Assembly: GCA_900540735.1 (NCBI GenBank)
Contig: UQHB01000010.1
Span: forward strand, 4,897-68,896
From: an uncultured Megasphaera sp.
GTDB taxonomy: Bacteria > Bacillota > Negativicutes > Veillonellales > Megasphaeraceae
Direction of reading: 5' to 3'
Length of the DNA: 64,000 bases
Below the pieces are notes generated by a model. It worked only from the letters and a program-made list of their open reading frames with translations. It had not been told where the DNA came from and made no database searches. Positions within the stretch are counted from its first letter, which is position 1, and each line of letters opens with the position of its first letter. This document shows, piece by piece, positions 8,956-17,625 of the stretch. A program made the translations under genes and the position numbers.

Positions 8956-9671
8956 GACTCTTCCTCCTTTGTACCGACGACAATGACCGCAAAATAGCCC
9001 GTATCTGCTGCATCGGCAACGTGTTCATACACAGCTTCGCTGGGCAGGCCGCACCGTTCAATCATCGCTGCATTTGGGGCAAGGCCTAGGGATTCTAAAT
9101 CGGCTTGAATGCCTTGGAGCGAGCCCGAAGGCTTCATAATGACTTTTTTGCCCGGGAGCTGCAAGAGTTCTTTTCTATCTTTCCGGCTCCCTGGAATAAT
9201 CGTCAACGGTTCGTCTTTTTCGCAGAGAGGACGTTGTAATTTCGCTGCAACGGCGCAAAAACTGGGCACCCCTGGAATAATGGCCGTTGGGAAACCATGG
9301 TGCTGGACGAGACGATGGACATAAATACTCGTCGCATAGACCGTCGGGCAGCCTAAGGTAATGAGTGCCACGTCATGGCCTTGTTCTAGTTCTGCTTCAA
9401 TAGCGGCAGCACCGTCAGCATGGGCCTTTGCCAGTACAGCTTCGTCGCGAGTCATAGGAAAATGCAAGGTTAAGACCGTTTTATCTTCGAGCCGAATATC
9501 CCCGGTTTTAGCTAAGGATTCTAAAAGAATTTCTTTAGCCGTCAAGGCGCTGCCATTTTTCGCCTGCGGTACCGCTAAGACCGGGCAAGATGTAATATAT
9601 TTTAATGCTTTGAGCGTCAATAATTCCGGGTCGCCCGGACCAACGCCAATACAGTATAATGTTCCAGCCAC
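8952..9671 (-). CDS. cbiL: Cobalt-precorrin-2 C20-methyltransferase CbiL/CobI
   Basis: Methylates C20 of cobalt-precorrin-2, the first methylation committed to cobalamin. It has IGVGPGDPELLTLKALKYI at the N-terminus, TLGCPTVYATS and IPGVPSFCAVAAKL in the core. It begins with GTG, 2 bases after the cbiD stop, with GGAGG upstream inside the end of cbiD. 239 residues, usual length. Confidence 0.95.
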   Translation of the reverse strand: MAGTLYCIGVGPGDPELLTLKALKYITSCPVLAVPQAKNGSALTAKEILLESLAKTGDIRLEDKTVLTLHFPMTRDEAVLAKAHADGAAAIEAELEQGHDVALITLGCPTVYATSIYVHRLVQHHGFPTAIIPGVPSFCAVAAKLQRPLCEKDEPLTIIPGSRKDRKELLQLPGKKVIMKPSGSLQGIQADLESLGLAPNAAMIERCGLPSEAVYEHVADAADTGYFAVIVVGTKEEES

Positions 9672-9672
9672 G

Positions 9673-10803
9673 TTAGGCCTCCTTCATATGATAGGATAAT
9701 AAGGTTTTGGCTTGGCTCGTATAGCCCAGCACGCCATAGACGTTGGAGAAAATCAAGGCTCCTACGCGCAGTTCGTGATGGACACGAGCGGCCAAATAAA
9801 ATTCTATTTTTTCCATAATTTTAGTCATTACAGTTGGTAACAACCCGTTATCTTGTAAGATGCGCAGTGCTTCATCTGTCGTTACAGCCTCATAAATGGC
9901 TTCGCCAACGGTTTTATCGGCACCAGCAAATAATGCTTCCAACGCAAGGAGAGTCGTCCGCCCGTCTGCATAGCGCGAGTGCGTATTCATAATGCCTTGG
10001 GCAACTTTGACAAGTTTACCTATATGGCCAATGAGCAGGACGTCAGAAAACTCTTTATAGACTGCGTAATCGAGCATTTCGCCGACGTAATTACTAATCG
10101 TCACCCGTTTGGATACATCTATGCCGAGCGTATCACGGCTAAAGTCGACACCGTAATTGCCAAAAAAAGCCAGCAAATGCTGCTCTCCTGCAGCCTTGCG
10201 CGAATCCATTTCTGTCTGAATGGTCGCAACCAAAGCTCGTTCGCTCATGGGCTCTACAATCCCCGACGTTCCAAGGACAGATAAGCCGCCCACAATGCCG
10301 AGGCGCGGATTAAAAGTCTTTTTCGCCACTTCTTCCCCATTCGGAATAGAAATAGTCACGTCAAAGCCACCGTCATAGTATACTTTAGCTGCGACCTCTT
10401 GCAAAGTCTGTGTCATCATGCGCCGCGGCACAGGATTAATGGCTGCTTCACCAACGGCACAAGCAAGACCCGGTTTAGTCACTGTACCGACACCGCTACC
10501 GCCATGGATGGTAATGCCTTCTCCTTGCAAGACTACGGTCCCATAGATGAGCATGCCGTTCGTAATATCCGGGTCGTCACCAGCATCTTTGCGAATGGCA
10601 CAGCGCGCGCCATGCGGCACAAAGACCGCATCTTCCGGAGTCAGTGTCAAGGCAATGCCCTTAGGTGTCAACAGCTCTACAGTAGGCACCATTTCTTTCG
10701 TCAAGGCCATGAGGGCTGCTGCTTTGACGGCTGCTGCAGCGCACGAGCCCGTCGTATAGCCAAGGCGTAATTTTTTCCCATCAGAAATCACAAATTGTTC
10801 CAT
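9673..10803 (-). CDS. cbiD: Cobalt-precorrin-5B C1-methyltransferase CbiD
   Basis: SAM-dependent methylation of C1, unique to the oxygen-independent route. Recognised by LRLGYTTGSCAAAAVKAA near the N-terminus, GSGVGTVTKPGL and the LLIGHIGKLVKVAQGIMNTHSR segment. I chose the ATG at 10803, with GAGGTG five bases before it. A GTG at 10818 would add five residues but sits on top of the upstream stop. About 376 residues, normal for the family. Confidence 0.94.
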   Translation of the reverse strand: MEQFVISDGKKLRLGYTTGSCAAAAVKAAALMALTKEMVPTVELLTPKGIALTLTPEDAVFVPHGARCAIRKDAGDDPDITNGMLIYGTVVLQGEGITIHGGSGVGTVTKPGLACAVGEAAINPVPRRMMTQTLQEVAAKVYYDGGFDVTISIPNGEEVAKKTFNPRLGIVGGLSVLGTSGIVEPMSERALVATIQTEMDSRKAAGEQHLLAFFGNYGVDFSRDTLGIDVSKRVTISNYVGEMLDYAVYKEFSDVLLIGHIGKLVKVAQGIMNTHSRYADGRTTLLALEALFAGADKTVGEAIYEAVTTDEALRILQDNGLLPTVMTKIMEKIEFYLAARVHHELRVGALIFSNVYGVLGYTSQAKTLLSYHMKEA

Positions 10804-10811
10804 GTTACACC

Positions 10812-11594
10812 TCAACACATATCGAGCGTCACGAGGGACGGCGTACCGTCTGTGGTCTGCGTCAGTTCTGCTTGTACGCCAAAGACTTCTGCCACAAGGG
10901 ACGGCGTAATCACATCTTGAGGCTTTCCTTGCGTAATGAGCCGGCCGTCCTTCATAACGAGTACTTCATCAGTATATCGTAAAGCCTGATTCATATCGTG
11001 CAAGACAATGACGATGGTTAATCCTAGTTTTTCATTACAATGACGCAAGAGCTTCATCATATAGAGCTGATGGCGAATGTCGAGATACGTCGTCGGTTCA
11101 TCGAGTAGGACAATAGGCGACCGCTGGGCTAAGAGCACAGCCAGCCAGACCCGTTGCTGTTCCCCACCAGAAAGCTGTTGAATCGGCGTATCGGCGTATG
11201 CGATGAGCTGCGTCGATTCCATAGCGCGCTGGACGTAGTACGTATCTTTATCAGTCCATTTCGTGTAAAATCGCTGGTATGGAAAACGGCCTAATCGCAC
11301 TAGTTCCCGCACGGTTACATCACTAGGAGTGGCGTGAAACTGCGTGAGCACAGCCATTTCTTGAGCCAGTTCGCGGCGGCTAAAGGAAGCCAAGTCCCGT
11401 CCGTGAATCGTAATCGTTCCCGTGTCGACAGGGAGCATGCGCGTAATCCCTTTGAGGAGCGTGCTTTTACCGCAGCCATTAGGGCCAATAATGGAGACAA
11501 CCTTGCCTTTCGTAATGGAAAAAGAAATGTCATGGAGAATTTCTTTGCCTTGCCGCGAAAGAGACACATACGATACCGTAATTGCTGATTCCAT
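10812..11594 (-). CDS. FecE/BtuD-type ABC transporter ATP-binding protein
   Basis: ATPase of an importer for a metal-chelate or corrinoid. Walker A GPNGCGKSTLL (residues 36-46), signature LSGGEQQRVWLAVLLAQ, Walker B IVLLDEPTTYLD and the H-loop VLHDMNQALRYTDEV are all intact. It lies between its permease (1-base overlap) and cbiD. The position at the head of a corrin-synthesis run suggests uptake of B12, cobinamide or another corrinoid, but siderophore uptake uses the same family, so the substrate is inferred from context only. Confidence 0.93.
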   Translation of the reverse strand: MESAITVSYVSLSRQGKEILHDISFSITKGKVVSIIGPNGCGKSTLLKGITRMLPVDTGTITIHGRDLASFSRRELAQEMAVLTQFHATPSDVTVRELVRLGRFPYQRFYTKWTDKDTYYVQRAMESTQLIAYADTPIQQLSGGEQQRVWLAVLLAQRSPIVLLDEPTTYLDIRHQLYMMKLLRHCNEKLGLTIVIVLHDMNQALRYTDEVLVMKDGRLITQGKPQDVITPSLVAEVFGVQAELTQTTDGTPSLVTLDMC

Positions 11595-12592
11595 TAGACT
11601 TCCCTCCGCAGTAAGAATAAAAAGAACGGTGCCCCTAAAAAGGCCATAATAATACCGACTGGTAATTCTACCGGTGCCAGTAAGAGCCGCGCCAGCGTAT
11701 CACTGAGCGTCACGACGGCCATCCCTAAGAGGGCTGACCCAGGAATTAAAAAGCGGTAATCTGTACCGATGAGGAGGCGCACCATATGGGGCACAATGAG
11801 GCCCACAAAACCTAAGAGACCGGCGACGCTGACTGCACTGGCCGCGAGGAGAGTCGCAATAGCCGTGAGGAAAATCCGCGTCCGCTCTACAGATAGCCCG
11901 AGGCTTCTGGCCATGTCATCGCCTAGTTGCAAGACGTTGAGCTGCTGCGTACACAAGAGGGATAAGATGAGGCCAATACAGGCATAGGGCACGATGACGG
12001 ACACGTCATTCCAGCTCCGAGCAGCCAGTCCTCCAACCATCCACATTAAGGCCCCATGTACTCGGTCACTGTAGAAAATAAGGATGCTCGAAATGCCAGC
12101 CCCTAAGAAGGCCGACACAGCCACACCAGCTAAGATGATGCGTACAGGCTTAATGCCGTTTTTCCAGGCTAAGAGATAAATCGCCCCTGCTGCGACCATA
12201 GCACCGCAAAAGGCTACAGGAGTCATCCAATAGATGTAAGCTGGGAACAAAATCAGCACCATAATCCCTGTAATGCCGGCACCGGCAGAGACACCGATAA
12301 TATGCGGGTCTGCTAAGGGATTGCGCATGACCGCTTGCAATAAGGCTCCGGCTAAGGCCAGATTAGAGCCGACGAAGGCCCCTGTAATGGCTCGTGGCAG
12401 GCGAATATTCCAAATGATTTGGTCTGCTGTCTGCGCCTCTGGATAGAGCAAAATCCGTCCAATATCGGCTACAGAAATAGACGCTACGCCTTGGACGATA
12501 GAAAGAATAATGCCCACACCAGCCAAGATAGCAAAGACAGCGAGCATAGTCCACCGCCATAAGAGGCTATGAGAAGTTACGAATCTCGTCAT
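11594..12592 (-). CDS. FecCD/BtuC-family ABC transporter permease
   Basis: A 332-residue membrane protein with about ten hydrophobic segments, carrying the family landmarks NIRLPRAITGAFVGSNLALAGALLQ, NPLADPHIIGVSAGA and GFVGLIVPHMVRLLIGTDYR. It is the channel for the binding protein encoded just upstream, with which it overlaps by 4 bases. Substrate probably a corrinoid, by context. Confidence 0.93.
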   Translation of the reverse strand: MTRFVTSHSLLWRWTMLAVFAILAGVGIILSIVQGVASISVADIGRILLYPEAQTADQIIWNIRLPRAITGAFVGSNLALAGALLQAVMRNPLADPHIIGVSAGAGITGIMVLILFPAYIYWMTPVAFCGAMVAAGAIYLLAWKNGIKPVRIILAGVAVSAFLGAGISSILIFYSDRVHGALMWMVGGLAARSWNDVSVIVPYACIGLILSLLCTQQLNVLQLGDDMARSLGLSVERTRIFLTAIATLLAASAVSVAGLLGFVGLIVPHMVRLLIGTDYRFLIPGSALLGMAVVTLSDTLARLLLAPVELPVGIIMAFLGAPFFLFLLRREV

Positions 12593-13572
12593 TGGTTAAA
12601 CGCCTCTGGATAGGCTAATTTTGCCATGTATTCTACAGCAGCCGGATAGTCTAAGCCCGGATTGAGCAAGAAATAATTTTCCGGTAAGACATAGACTTTC
12701 CCTTGCTGGACAGCTTGGAGAGAATTCCAAGCCGGGTTGCTTTCGACTGTATTCTTGATGGTATTTTCGATTTTATCTTTCGGTCCCATAGACGTAAAGA
12801 AAATCATGTCTGGGTTCTTATTAACCAACGCTTCGATACTGTACGGAATTTTTTCGCTGTCTTTGTCTTTCGTCGCGTCGTCAACAGCGACGTTATCAAG
12901 CTTTAAGATATGGGCAATATCACCGGCTAAGCTCGCTTGCAGTTCGACTGTGACGTTACTCGGTGTAGCGTGGATAATAGATACTTTTTTCGGTGTTTGC
13001 CGTACTTTTGAGACGATAGTATCGATTTGCTTATCTAATGCTGCTTCTTTCGCCTTGGCCTGGTCTTCTTTACCGTATACTTTGCCAATAATATCGAGAT
13101 TTCGTTTGATATCATCATAGGTCTTACATTTCAGGACGATGACAGTAATGCCATTTTGCTCTAAAATAGGCACGATTTTTTGGTGCTGCGATTCGCTGGC
13201 AAGGACGACATCAGGTTTGAGTTCGACGATTTTTTCGGTACTCACGTTGTACACCGGGCCTACATCAGGCACCTTGGCGTACCGTTGCGGTACGGTCGCA
13301 TCTTCTGATTTGACCGTCGCCCGTCCGGCTAAATCCCCATCGACGGCATCAGCAAAATTCATGAGTGATGTCGATAAGGCTACGACTCGTTCAGGCTTTT
13401 TCGTCAGCGTAATCGTCTTGCCCCGGTCGTCTGTAATCGTTGCAAAGACGCCGCTTTGCTCTTGTTTCACTTGATTGCCTGTAGTTGCTGCATTTTGAGG
13501 CGTACAACCACTCACACCAAGAGCAGCAATGCAAGCCAGTATAAGGGCTGCTCGTTTCTGTTTCTTCCACAT
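12589..13572 (-). CDS. Substrate-binding lipoprotein of the FecCD-type importer
   Basis: A 327-residue lipoprotein: signal peptide with lipobox VSGC (Cys at residue 23), then a periplasmic-binding-protein fold of the BtuF/FepB class (TITDDRGKTITLTKKPERVVALS, LKPDVVLASESQ, IFFTSMGP). It captures the ligand outside the inner membrane and hands it to the permease. It starts 4 bases after the rnhB stop, so no riboswitch or promoter can lie between; the importer and cobalamin genes appear to be read from the rbgA promoter. Confidence 0.92.
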   Translation of the reverse strand: MWKKQKRAALILACIAALGVSGCTPQNAATTGNQVKQEQSGVFATITDDRGKTITLTKKPERVVALSTSLMNFADAVDGDLAGRATVKSEDATVPQRYAKVPDVGPVYNVSTEKIVELKPDVVLASESQHQKIVPILEQNGITVIVLKCKTYDDIKRNLDIIGKVYGKEDQAKAKEAALDKQIDTIVSKVRQTPKKVSIIHATPSNVTVELQASLAGDIAHILKLDNVAVDDATKDKDSEKIPYSIEALVNKNPDMIFFTSMGPKDKIENTIKNTVESNPAWNSLQAVQQGKVYVLPENYFLLNPGLDYPAAVEYMAKLAYPEAFNQ

Positions 13573-13576
13573 AGGC

Positions 13577-14359
13577 TTATCCTTTCTCTACGATACTTTT
13601 GATAGGCTCAAAACTACGGCGATGAATAGGACACGGGCCATATTGGTGAATGGCATCAATATGACGCTGCGTCAAATAGCCCTTATGAATGGCAAAACCA
13701 TACTGCGGGTATTCTTGATCATATTGCACCATCAGCCTGTCCCTTGTGACTTTAGCAATAATCGACGCCGCCGCAATAGACGCGCTTTTTGCGTCGCCAT
13801 GGATGATGGCTTCATGCGGTACATGCAACGCCGGTAAGGGCATGGCATCGGCTAAGACCGCTTCGACAGGCCGCTGGAGTGCTGCAATCGCATCGTACAT
13901 CCCTTGCTGGGCTGCATGGTAAATGTTCAGCCTATCGATTTCGCTTTCACTTTTAGTAATGCATGCTACAGCAAGGGCTTCATCCATAATTTTATCGTAT
14001 AGTTCTTCCCGTTTTTCAGGACGGACTTTTTTACTGTCATTGAGACCGGGACATTCCCAATAAGGCGGTAAAATGACAGCTGCTACCATGACCGGACCGG
14101 CTACAGGGCCGCGGCCTGCTTCGTCTACACCGGCTACGCCATAGATACCTTGGTTATAATATGCCGTTTCTAAGGAATACATATGCATGAGCCGTTCCCG
14201 TTCAGCTTCTTGGCGTTCTAATTTTTTCTGGTACGATTGGGCTAATTTTTGGACAGACACGCGCCCATCTTGGCGCATCGCTTGGAGCAATGCCGCTGTA
14301 TCTGCCTCCTTTGCCAGCATGTCTTTAATGGCACTGACTGTATACGTAGAGAGATCCAT
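13577..14359 (-). CDS. rnhB: Ribonuclease HII
   Basis: Cuts RNA in RNA-DNA hybrids and removes misincorporated ribonucleotides. The catalytic motif GVDEAGRGPVAGPV is at residues 76-90, further acidic residues are in VLADAMPLP and IIHGDAKSASIAAASIIAKV, and the C-terminus has GPCPIHRRSFEP. An N-terminal extension of about 70 residues before the core is common in Firmicutes RnhB. It overlaps rbgA by 1 base. Confidence 0.96.
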   Translation of the reverse strand: MDLSTYTVSAIKDMLAKEADTAALLQAMRQDGRVSVQKLAQSYQKKLERQEAERERLMHMYSLETAYYNQGIYGVAGVDEAGRGPVAGPVMVAAVILPPYWECPGLNDSKKVRPEKREELYDKIMDEALAVACITKSESEIDRLNIYHAAQQGMYDAIAALQRPVEAVLADAMPLPALHVPHEAIIHGDAKSASIAAASIIAKVTRDRLMVQYDQEYPQYGFAIHKGYLTQRHIDAIHQYGPCPIHRRSFEPIKSIVEKG

Positions 14360-15231
14360 TACGCTTCGTCTCCTTCATCGTCCATATCTTGCAAATGGTC
14401 TAAGGAAATAGCCCCGATTTTCCCTTCACGATACTCTTTGAGAATCAGTTTATAAGCTTTTTCCATATCGACCGTACCGCCAGCGACGAGGCAGCCGCGA
14501 CGGCGGCCAATTTCTTCAATAATAGCCAGCGGCGGTGCTTCTAACGTATCTAATTTAAAGCGAGCTTTTACGGCTTCCGGATAATAATGACTCAGTTCAA
14601 TAATAAGAGACGAAATAACCGTTTCCATATCGAAAACCATATCAGAAATTGCCCCTGTCGCAGCAAGACGGTAGGCACTCACTTGATTTTCTAGTTTCGG
14701 CCACAACACGCCTGGCGTATCGAGTAAATCCAGTTGGCCTCCTAAATGGACCCACTGTTTCCCTTTCGTTTCACCAGGACGGTCTGCCGTTTTAGCAGCG
14801 TTCCGTTTCGTCAATTTATTAATCAGCGTCGATTTGCCGACGTTTGGAATACCGAGGATAATCGTCCGCACAGAACGAGTCTTTAAGCCTCTAGCTTTCC
14901 AGCGCGCTAGTTTCGGTGCCGCTAAGGAACGGACGAGGGCAATGAGCTGTTTGACACCTTTGCCATCTTTACTGTTGAGCGTAATGACGTTGCGCCCTTC
15001 ACCTTTATAATAGTTCACCCATTCTTTGACGATTGCCGGGTCAGCTAAATCGGCTTTATTTAAGACTAAGACCGACGGCTTCTGACCAATTAATTTACTA
15101 ATCATGGGGTTCGTACTGCTCCACGGAATGCGGGCATCGACGAGCTCAATGACGACATCAATGACGCGGAGATTCTCTTCAATGAGACGCTTCGCTTTGG
15201 CCATATGACCGGGATACCAGTTGATAATCAT
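14359..15231 (-). CDS. rbgA: Ribosome biogenesis GTPase RbgA/YlqF
   Basis: A circularly permuted GTPase needed for late 50S assembly. The permuted order is visible: G4 (LNKAD, about residue 58) comes before G1 (GIPNVGKSTLIN, about 130) and G3 (DTPGV, about 175). The N-terminal INWYPGHMAKAKR is diagnostic. 290 residues. It is the first gene of the long transcript that continues through rnhB to cbiC. Confidence 0.95.
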   Translation of the reverse strand: MIINWYPGHMAKAKRLIEENLRVIDVVIELVDARIPWSSTNPMISKLIGQKPSVLVLNKADLADPAIVKEWVNYYKGEGRNVITLNSKDGKGVKQLIALVRSLAAPKLARWKARGLKTRSVRTIILGIPNVGKSTLINKLTKRNAAKTADRPGETKGKQWVHLGGQLDLLDTPGVLWPKLENQVSAYRLAATGAISDMVFDMETVISSLIIELSHYYPEAVKARFKLDTLEAPPLAIIEEIGRRRGCLVAGGTVDMEKAYKLILKEYREGKIGAISLDHLQDMDDEGDEA

Positions 15232-15267
15232 ATCGTGTTACCTCTCTTATTTCTATGTCTTTTCCTC

Positions 15268-15296
15268 ATTGTAGAGGATTTACGCAAAAAAAACAA
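15268..15296 (-). promoter_or_regulatory. Predicted promoter for rbgA-rnhB-importer-cobalamin transcript
   Basis: On the minus strand, TTGTTT and TACAAT are separated by exactly 17 bases, about 40 bases before rbgA. The -35 lies within the T-tract of the thrS terminator. It is the only good sigma-70-type promoter I found for the whole block down to cbiC, because the genes below are separated by at most 18 bases or overlap. Confidence 0.5.
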
Positions 15297-15319
15297 GGCA
15301 TGTCATACGGCATGCCTTG
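15286..15319 (-). terminator. Intrinsic terminator after thrS
   Basis: A 9-bp stem (CAAGGCATG/CATGCCTTG) with an 8-base loop, followed on the minus strand by eight T residues, 24 bases after the thrS stop. Confidence 0.9.
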
Positions 15320-15342
15320 CGTAACAGGAAAAACGCTAACTC

Positions 15343-17250
15343 TTAGCCTTTCCGTGTTTCAATCAATTCTTTTACATGTGCTACGAAATCGTCAATAGAT
15401 TGTGCACCTAAATCGCCTTTCGAGCGGTCACGAATGGACAATGTTTTGTTTTCCATTTCTTTGTCGCCAATAACGGCCATGTACGGAACTTTTTCCATCT
15501 GGGCTTTACGAATCTTGTAGCCGATTTTTTCGTTGCTTTCATCGGCTTCTGCACGGATACCGAGTTTCTTGAACTGTTTCCGTAATTCCTGAGCATATGC
15601 CAAGTGTTTATCAGAAATGGGCAAGAATTTAACCTGAACCGGTGCGAGCCATACTGGGAATGCGCCAGCATAGTTTTCCGTAATAATCCCGAGGAACCGT
15701 TCGATACTGCCGAAGCAAGCACGGTGAACCATAACAGGACGATGTTTCTGGCCATCTTCGCCGATATAGGTCATGTCAAACCGTTCCGGCATGAGCATAT
15801 CGAGCTGAATCGTACCGCACTGCCATTCACGGCCAATGGAATCTTTTAAGTGGAAGTCTAATTTCGGGCCGTAAAATGCGCCGTCGCCTTCGTTAATCTG
15901 ATACGGAATACCCCGTTCGACGATGATGTCATGCAAGGTCTTCGTAGCGAGTTCCCAAATTTCATCAGAGCCCATGGAGTCATCAGGACGAGTGGACAAT
16001 TCGACACGATACTGTAAGCCGAACTGTTTGTATGCTTTATCGAAGAGGTCGATAACGCCGGAAATTTCTTCTTTCATCTGGCTCGGCAACATGAAGATGT
16101 GCGCATCATCCTGCGTGAAGCAGCGAACACGGAAGAGGCCGTGTAACGCACCGTGAAGTTCGTGACGATGAACGATACCAAGTTCAGCCATGCGAATCGG
16201 GAAATCACGATAGCTGTGAACATTGCTCTTATAAACGAGGATACCGCCTGGGCAGTTCATCGGTTTAATAGCATATGGCTGTTCATCAATAGTCGTGAAG
16301 TACATGTTGTCACGGTAGTGATCCCAGTGACCGGACTGTTCCCAAAGATGACGGTTCAAAATGAGCGGCGTCATAACTTCATCGTAGTCAGCTTCATCAT
16401 GAAGTTCATGCCAGAATTTTAACAAGTTGTTGCGAAGAATCATTCCCTTTGGATGGAAGAACGGGAAGCCAGGGCCTTCTTCGTGGAAGCTGAACAAGTC
16501 GAGCTGTTTCCCTAATTTACGATGATCCCGCTTTTCTGCTTCTTCCCGCATATGAACGTATTCATCAAGTTCCGATTTCTTTTCAAAGGCTGTGCCATAG
16601 AGACGCTGCAACATTTTATTCTTTTCATCGCCGCGCCAGTATGCACCAGCAACAGTTAAGATTTTGAAGGCTTTGACTTGGCCAGTCGTAGCAACGTGCG
16701 GGCCAGCGCAGAGGTCTACAAAATCGCCTTGACGATAGAGGGAAATCATTTCGTCTTCCGGTAATTCTTCGATTAATTCTACTTTGTAATCTTGGCCAGC
16801 ATCTTTGAATAATTTCAATGCTTCTGCACGGGATACGACTTCTTTCGTAATAGGCAAGTTTTCTTTGACGATTTTTTCCATTTCTTTTTCAATGCCTGCA
16901 AAGTCTTCTTGCGTGAAACGATGTTCCGTATCCATGTCGTAGTAGAAACCGTTTTCAATGGACGGGCCAATTGCGAATTTTACGCCTTTATATAAATGCT
17001 GAATAGCTTGTGCCATAATATGGGAAGCTGTATGGCGCAATGCATCTTTCCCTTCCTGGTCAGCAAAGGTTAAGAATTCAACAGTCGAACCATCGACAAT
17101 CGGTTCACGTAAATCCGTTACTTCATCGTTTACTTTTGCTACCAATACTTTTTTGGCTAAGCTATTGCTGAGCTGTTTGACTGCTTCGCCTAAGCTAATG
17201 CCATCGGGAAATACTTTTTTGCTCCCGTCTTTTAATACTAATTCTGCCAT
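15343..17250 (-). CDS. thrS: Threonyl-tRNA synthetase
   Basis: Charges tRNA-Thr. The order is a TGS domain (about 1-62), the SAD editing domain with HTASHIMAQAI (about 70-220), a class II catalytic core with FRVRCFTQDDAHIF and the zinc-site segment MNCPGGILVYKS, and a C-terminal anticodon-binding domain (about 535-635). I chose ATG at 17250, 10 bases after AAGGAGG; a TTG at 17256 is too close to that site. Expression is probably controlled by the T-box leader just upstream. Confidence 0.97.
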   Translation of the reverse strand: MAELVLKDGSKKVFPDGISLGEAVKQLSNSLAKKVLVAKVNDEVTDLREPIVDGSTVEFLTFADQEGKDALRHTASHIMAQAIQHLYKGVKFAIGPSIENGFYYDMDTEHRFTQEDFAGIEKEMEKIVKENLPITKEVVSRAEALKLFKDAGQDYKVELIEELPEDEMISLYRQGDFVDLCAGPHVATTGQVKAFKILTVAGAYWRGDEKNKMLQRLYGTAFEKKSELDEYVHMREEAEKRDHRKLGKQLDLFSFHEEGPGFPFFHPKGMILRNNLLKFWHELHDEADYDEVMTPLILNRHLWEQSGHWDHYRDNMYFTTIDEQPYAIKPMNCPGGILVYKSNVHSYRDFPIRMAELGIVHRHELHGALHGLFRVRCFTQDDAHIFMLPSQMKEEISGVIDLFDKAYKQFGLQYRVELSTRPDDSMGSDEIWELATKTLHDIIVERGIPYQINEGDGAFYGPKLDFHLKDSIGREWQCGTIQLDMLMPERFDMTYIGEDGQKHRPVMVHRACFGSIERFLGIITENYAGAFPVWLAPVQVKFLPISDKHLAYAQELRKQFKKLGIRAEADESNEKIGYKIRKAQMEKVPYMAVIGDKEMENKTLSIRDRSKGDLGAQSIDDFVAHVKELIETRKG

Positions 17251-17273
17251 TACCAAACATCCTCCTTAAAACA

Positions 17274-17530
17274 AAAAAGCTCCCGTCCTCAAGGGACGAG
17301 AGCATTACTCACGTGGTTCCACCCTAGTTCACACGTCTATGACGCATGTACTCGAACGCTATAACGTAGCGACCGAACCGCTGTACTTAGCTTTCCAGCG
17401 ATTAGCTCCGAGGCGGTAACAATCCGTGCTTTAAAGGTACTCTCACCTATCGTACCTCTCTCTGCATAAAGTCGAACGAACTATGTTGTCCTCTTCAACA
17501 CTATAAACGCTATACATATTCTCTATGTAT
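17274..17530 (-). promoter_or_regulatory. T-box riboswitch leader of thrS
   Basis: The leader between the promoter and thrS contains the T-box core AGGGTGGAACCACG (minus strand, 17325-17312) that pairs with the NCCA end of uncharged tRNA. Further upstream it has the GCTGGAAAGC element, and just after the T-box a terminator stem (GCTCTCGTCC/GGACGGGAGC) followed by six Ts at 17278-17306. Uncharged tRNA-Thr should stabilise the antiterminator. I did not assign the specifier codon with confidence. Confidence 0.93.
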
Positions 17531-17536
17531 GAGTAG

Positions 17537-17565
17537 ATTATACGTCGCCATGCGCTACTTGTCAA
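17537..17565 (-). promoter_or_regulatory. Promoter of the thrS T-box transcript
   Basis: Consensus TTGACA and TATAAT with a 17-base spacer on the minus strand, directly before the leader. Confidence 0.85.
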
Positions 17566-17566
17566 G

Positions 17567-17602
17567 AAAAAAAGAGACTGTCCGAAGACAATCTCTTTTT
17601 TA
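17567..17602 (-). terminator. Terminator after etfA
   Basis: AAAGAGA-TGTC and GACA-TCTCTTT arms (one C/A mismatch) around a CGAA tetraloop, with runs of A and T on the two sides, about 25 bases after the etfA stop. It borders the thrS promoter. Confidence 0.8.
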
Positions 17603-17625
17603 TGTGGATGGAAACTTGGTATTTA

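Noticed and set aside
17274..17530. Idea that the thrS leader is a novel RNA
   Set aside because: The T-box core sequence and terminator identify it as a known T-box riboswitch.
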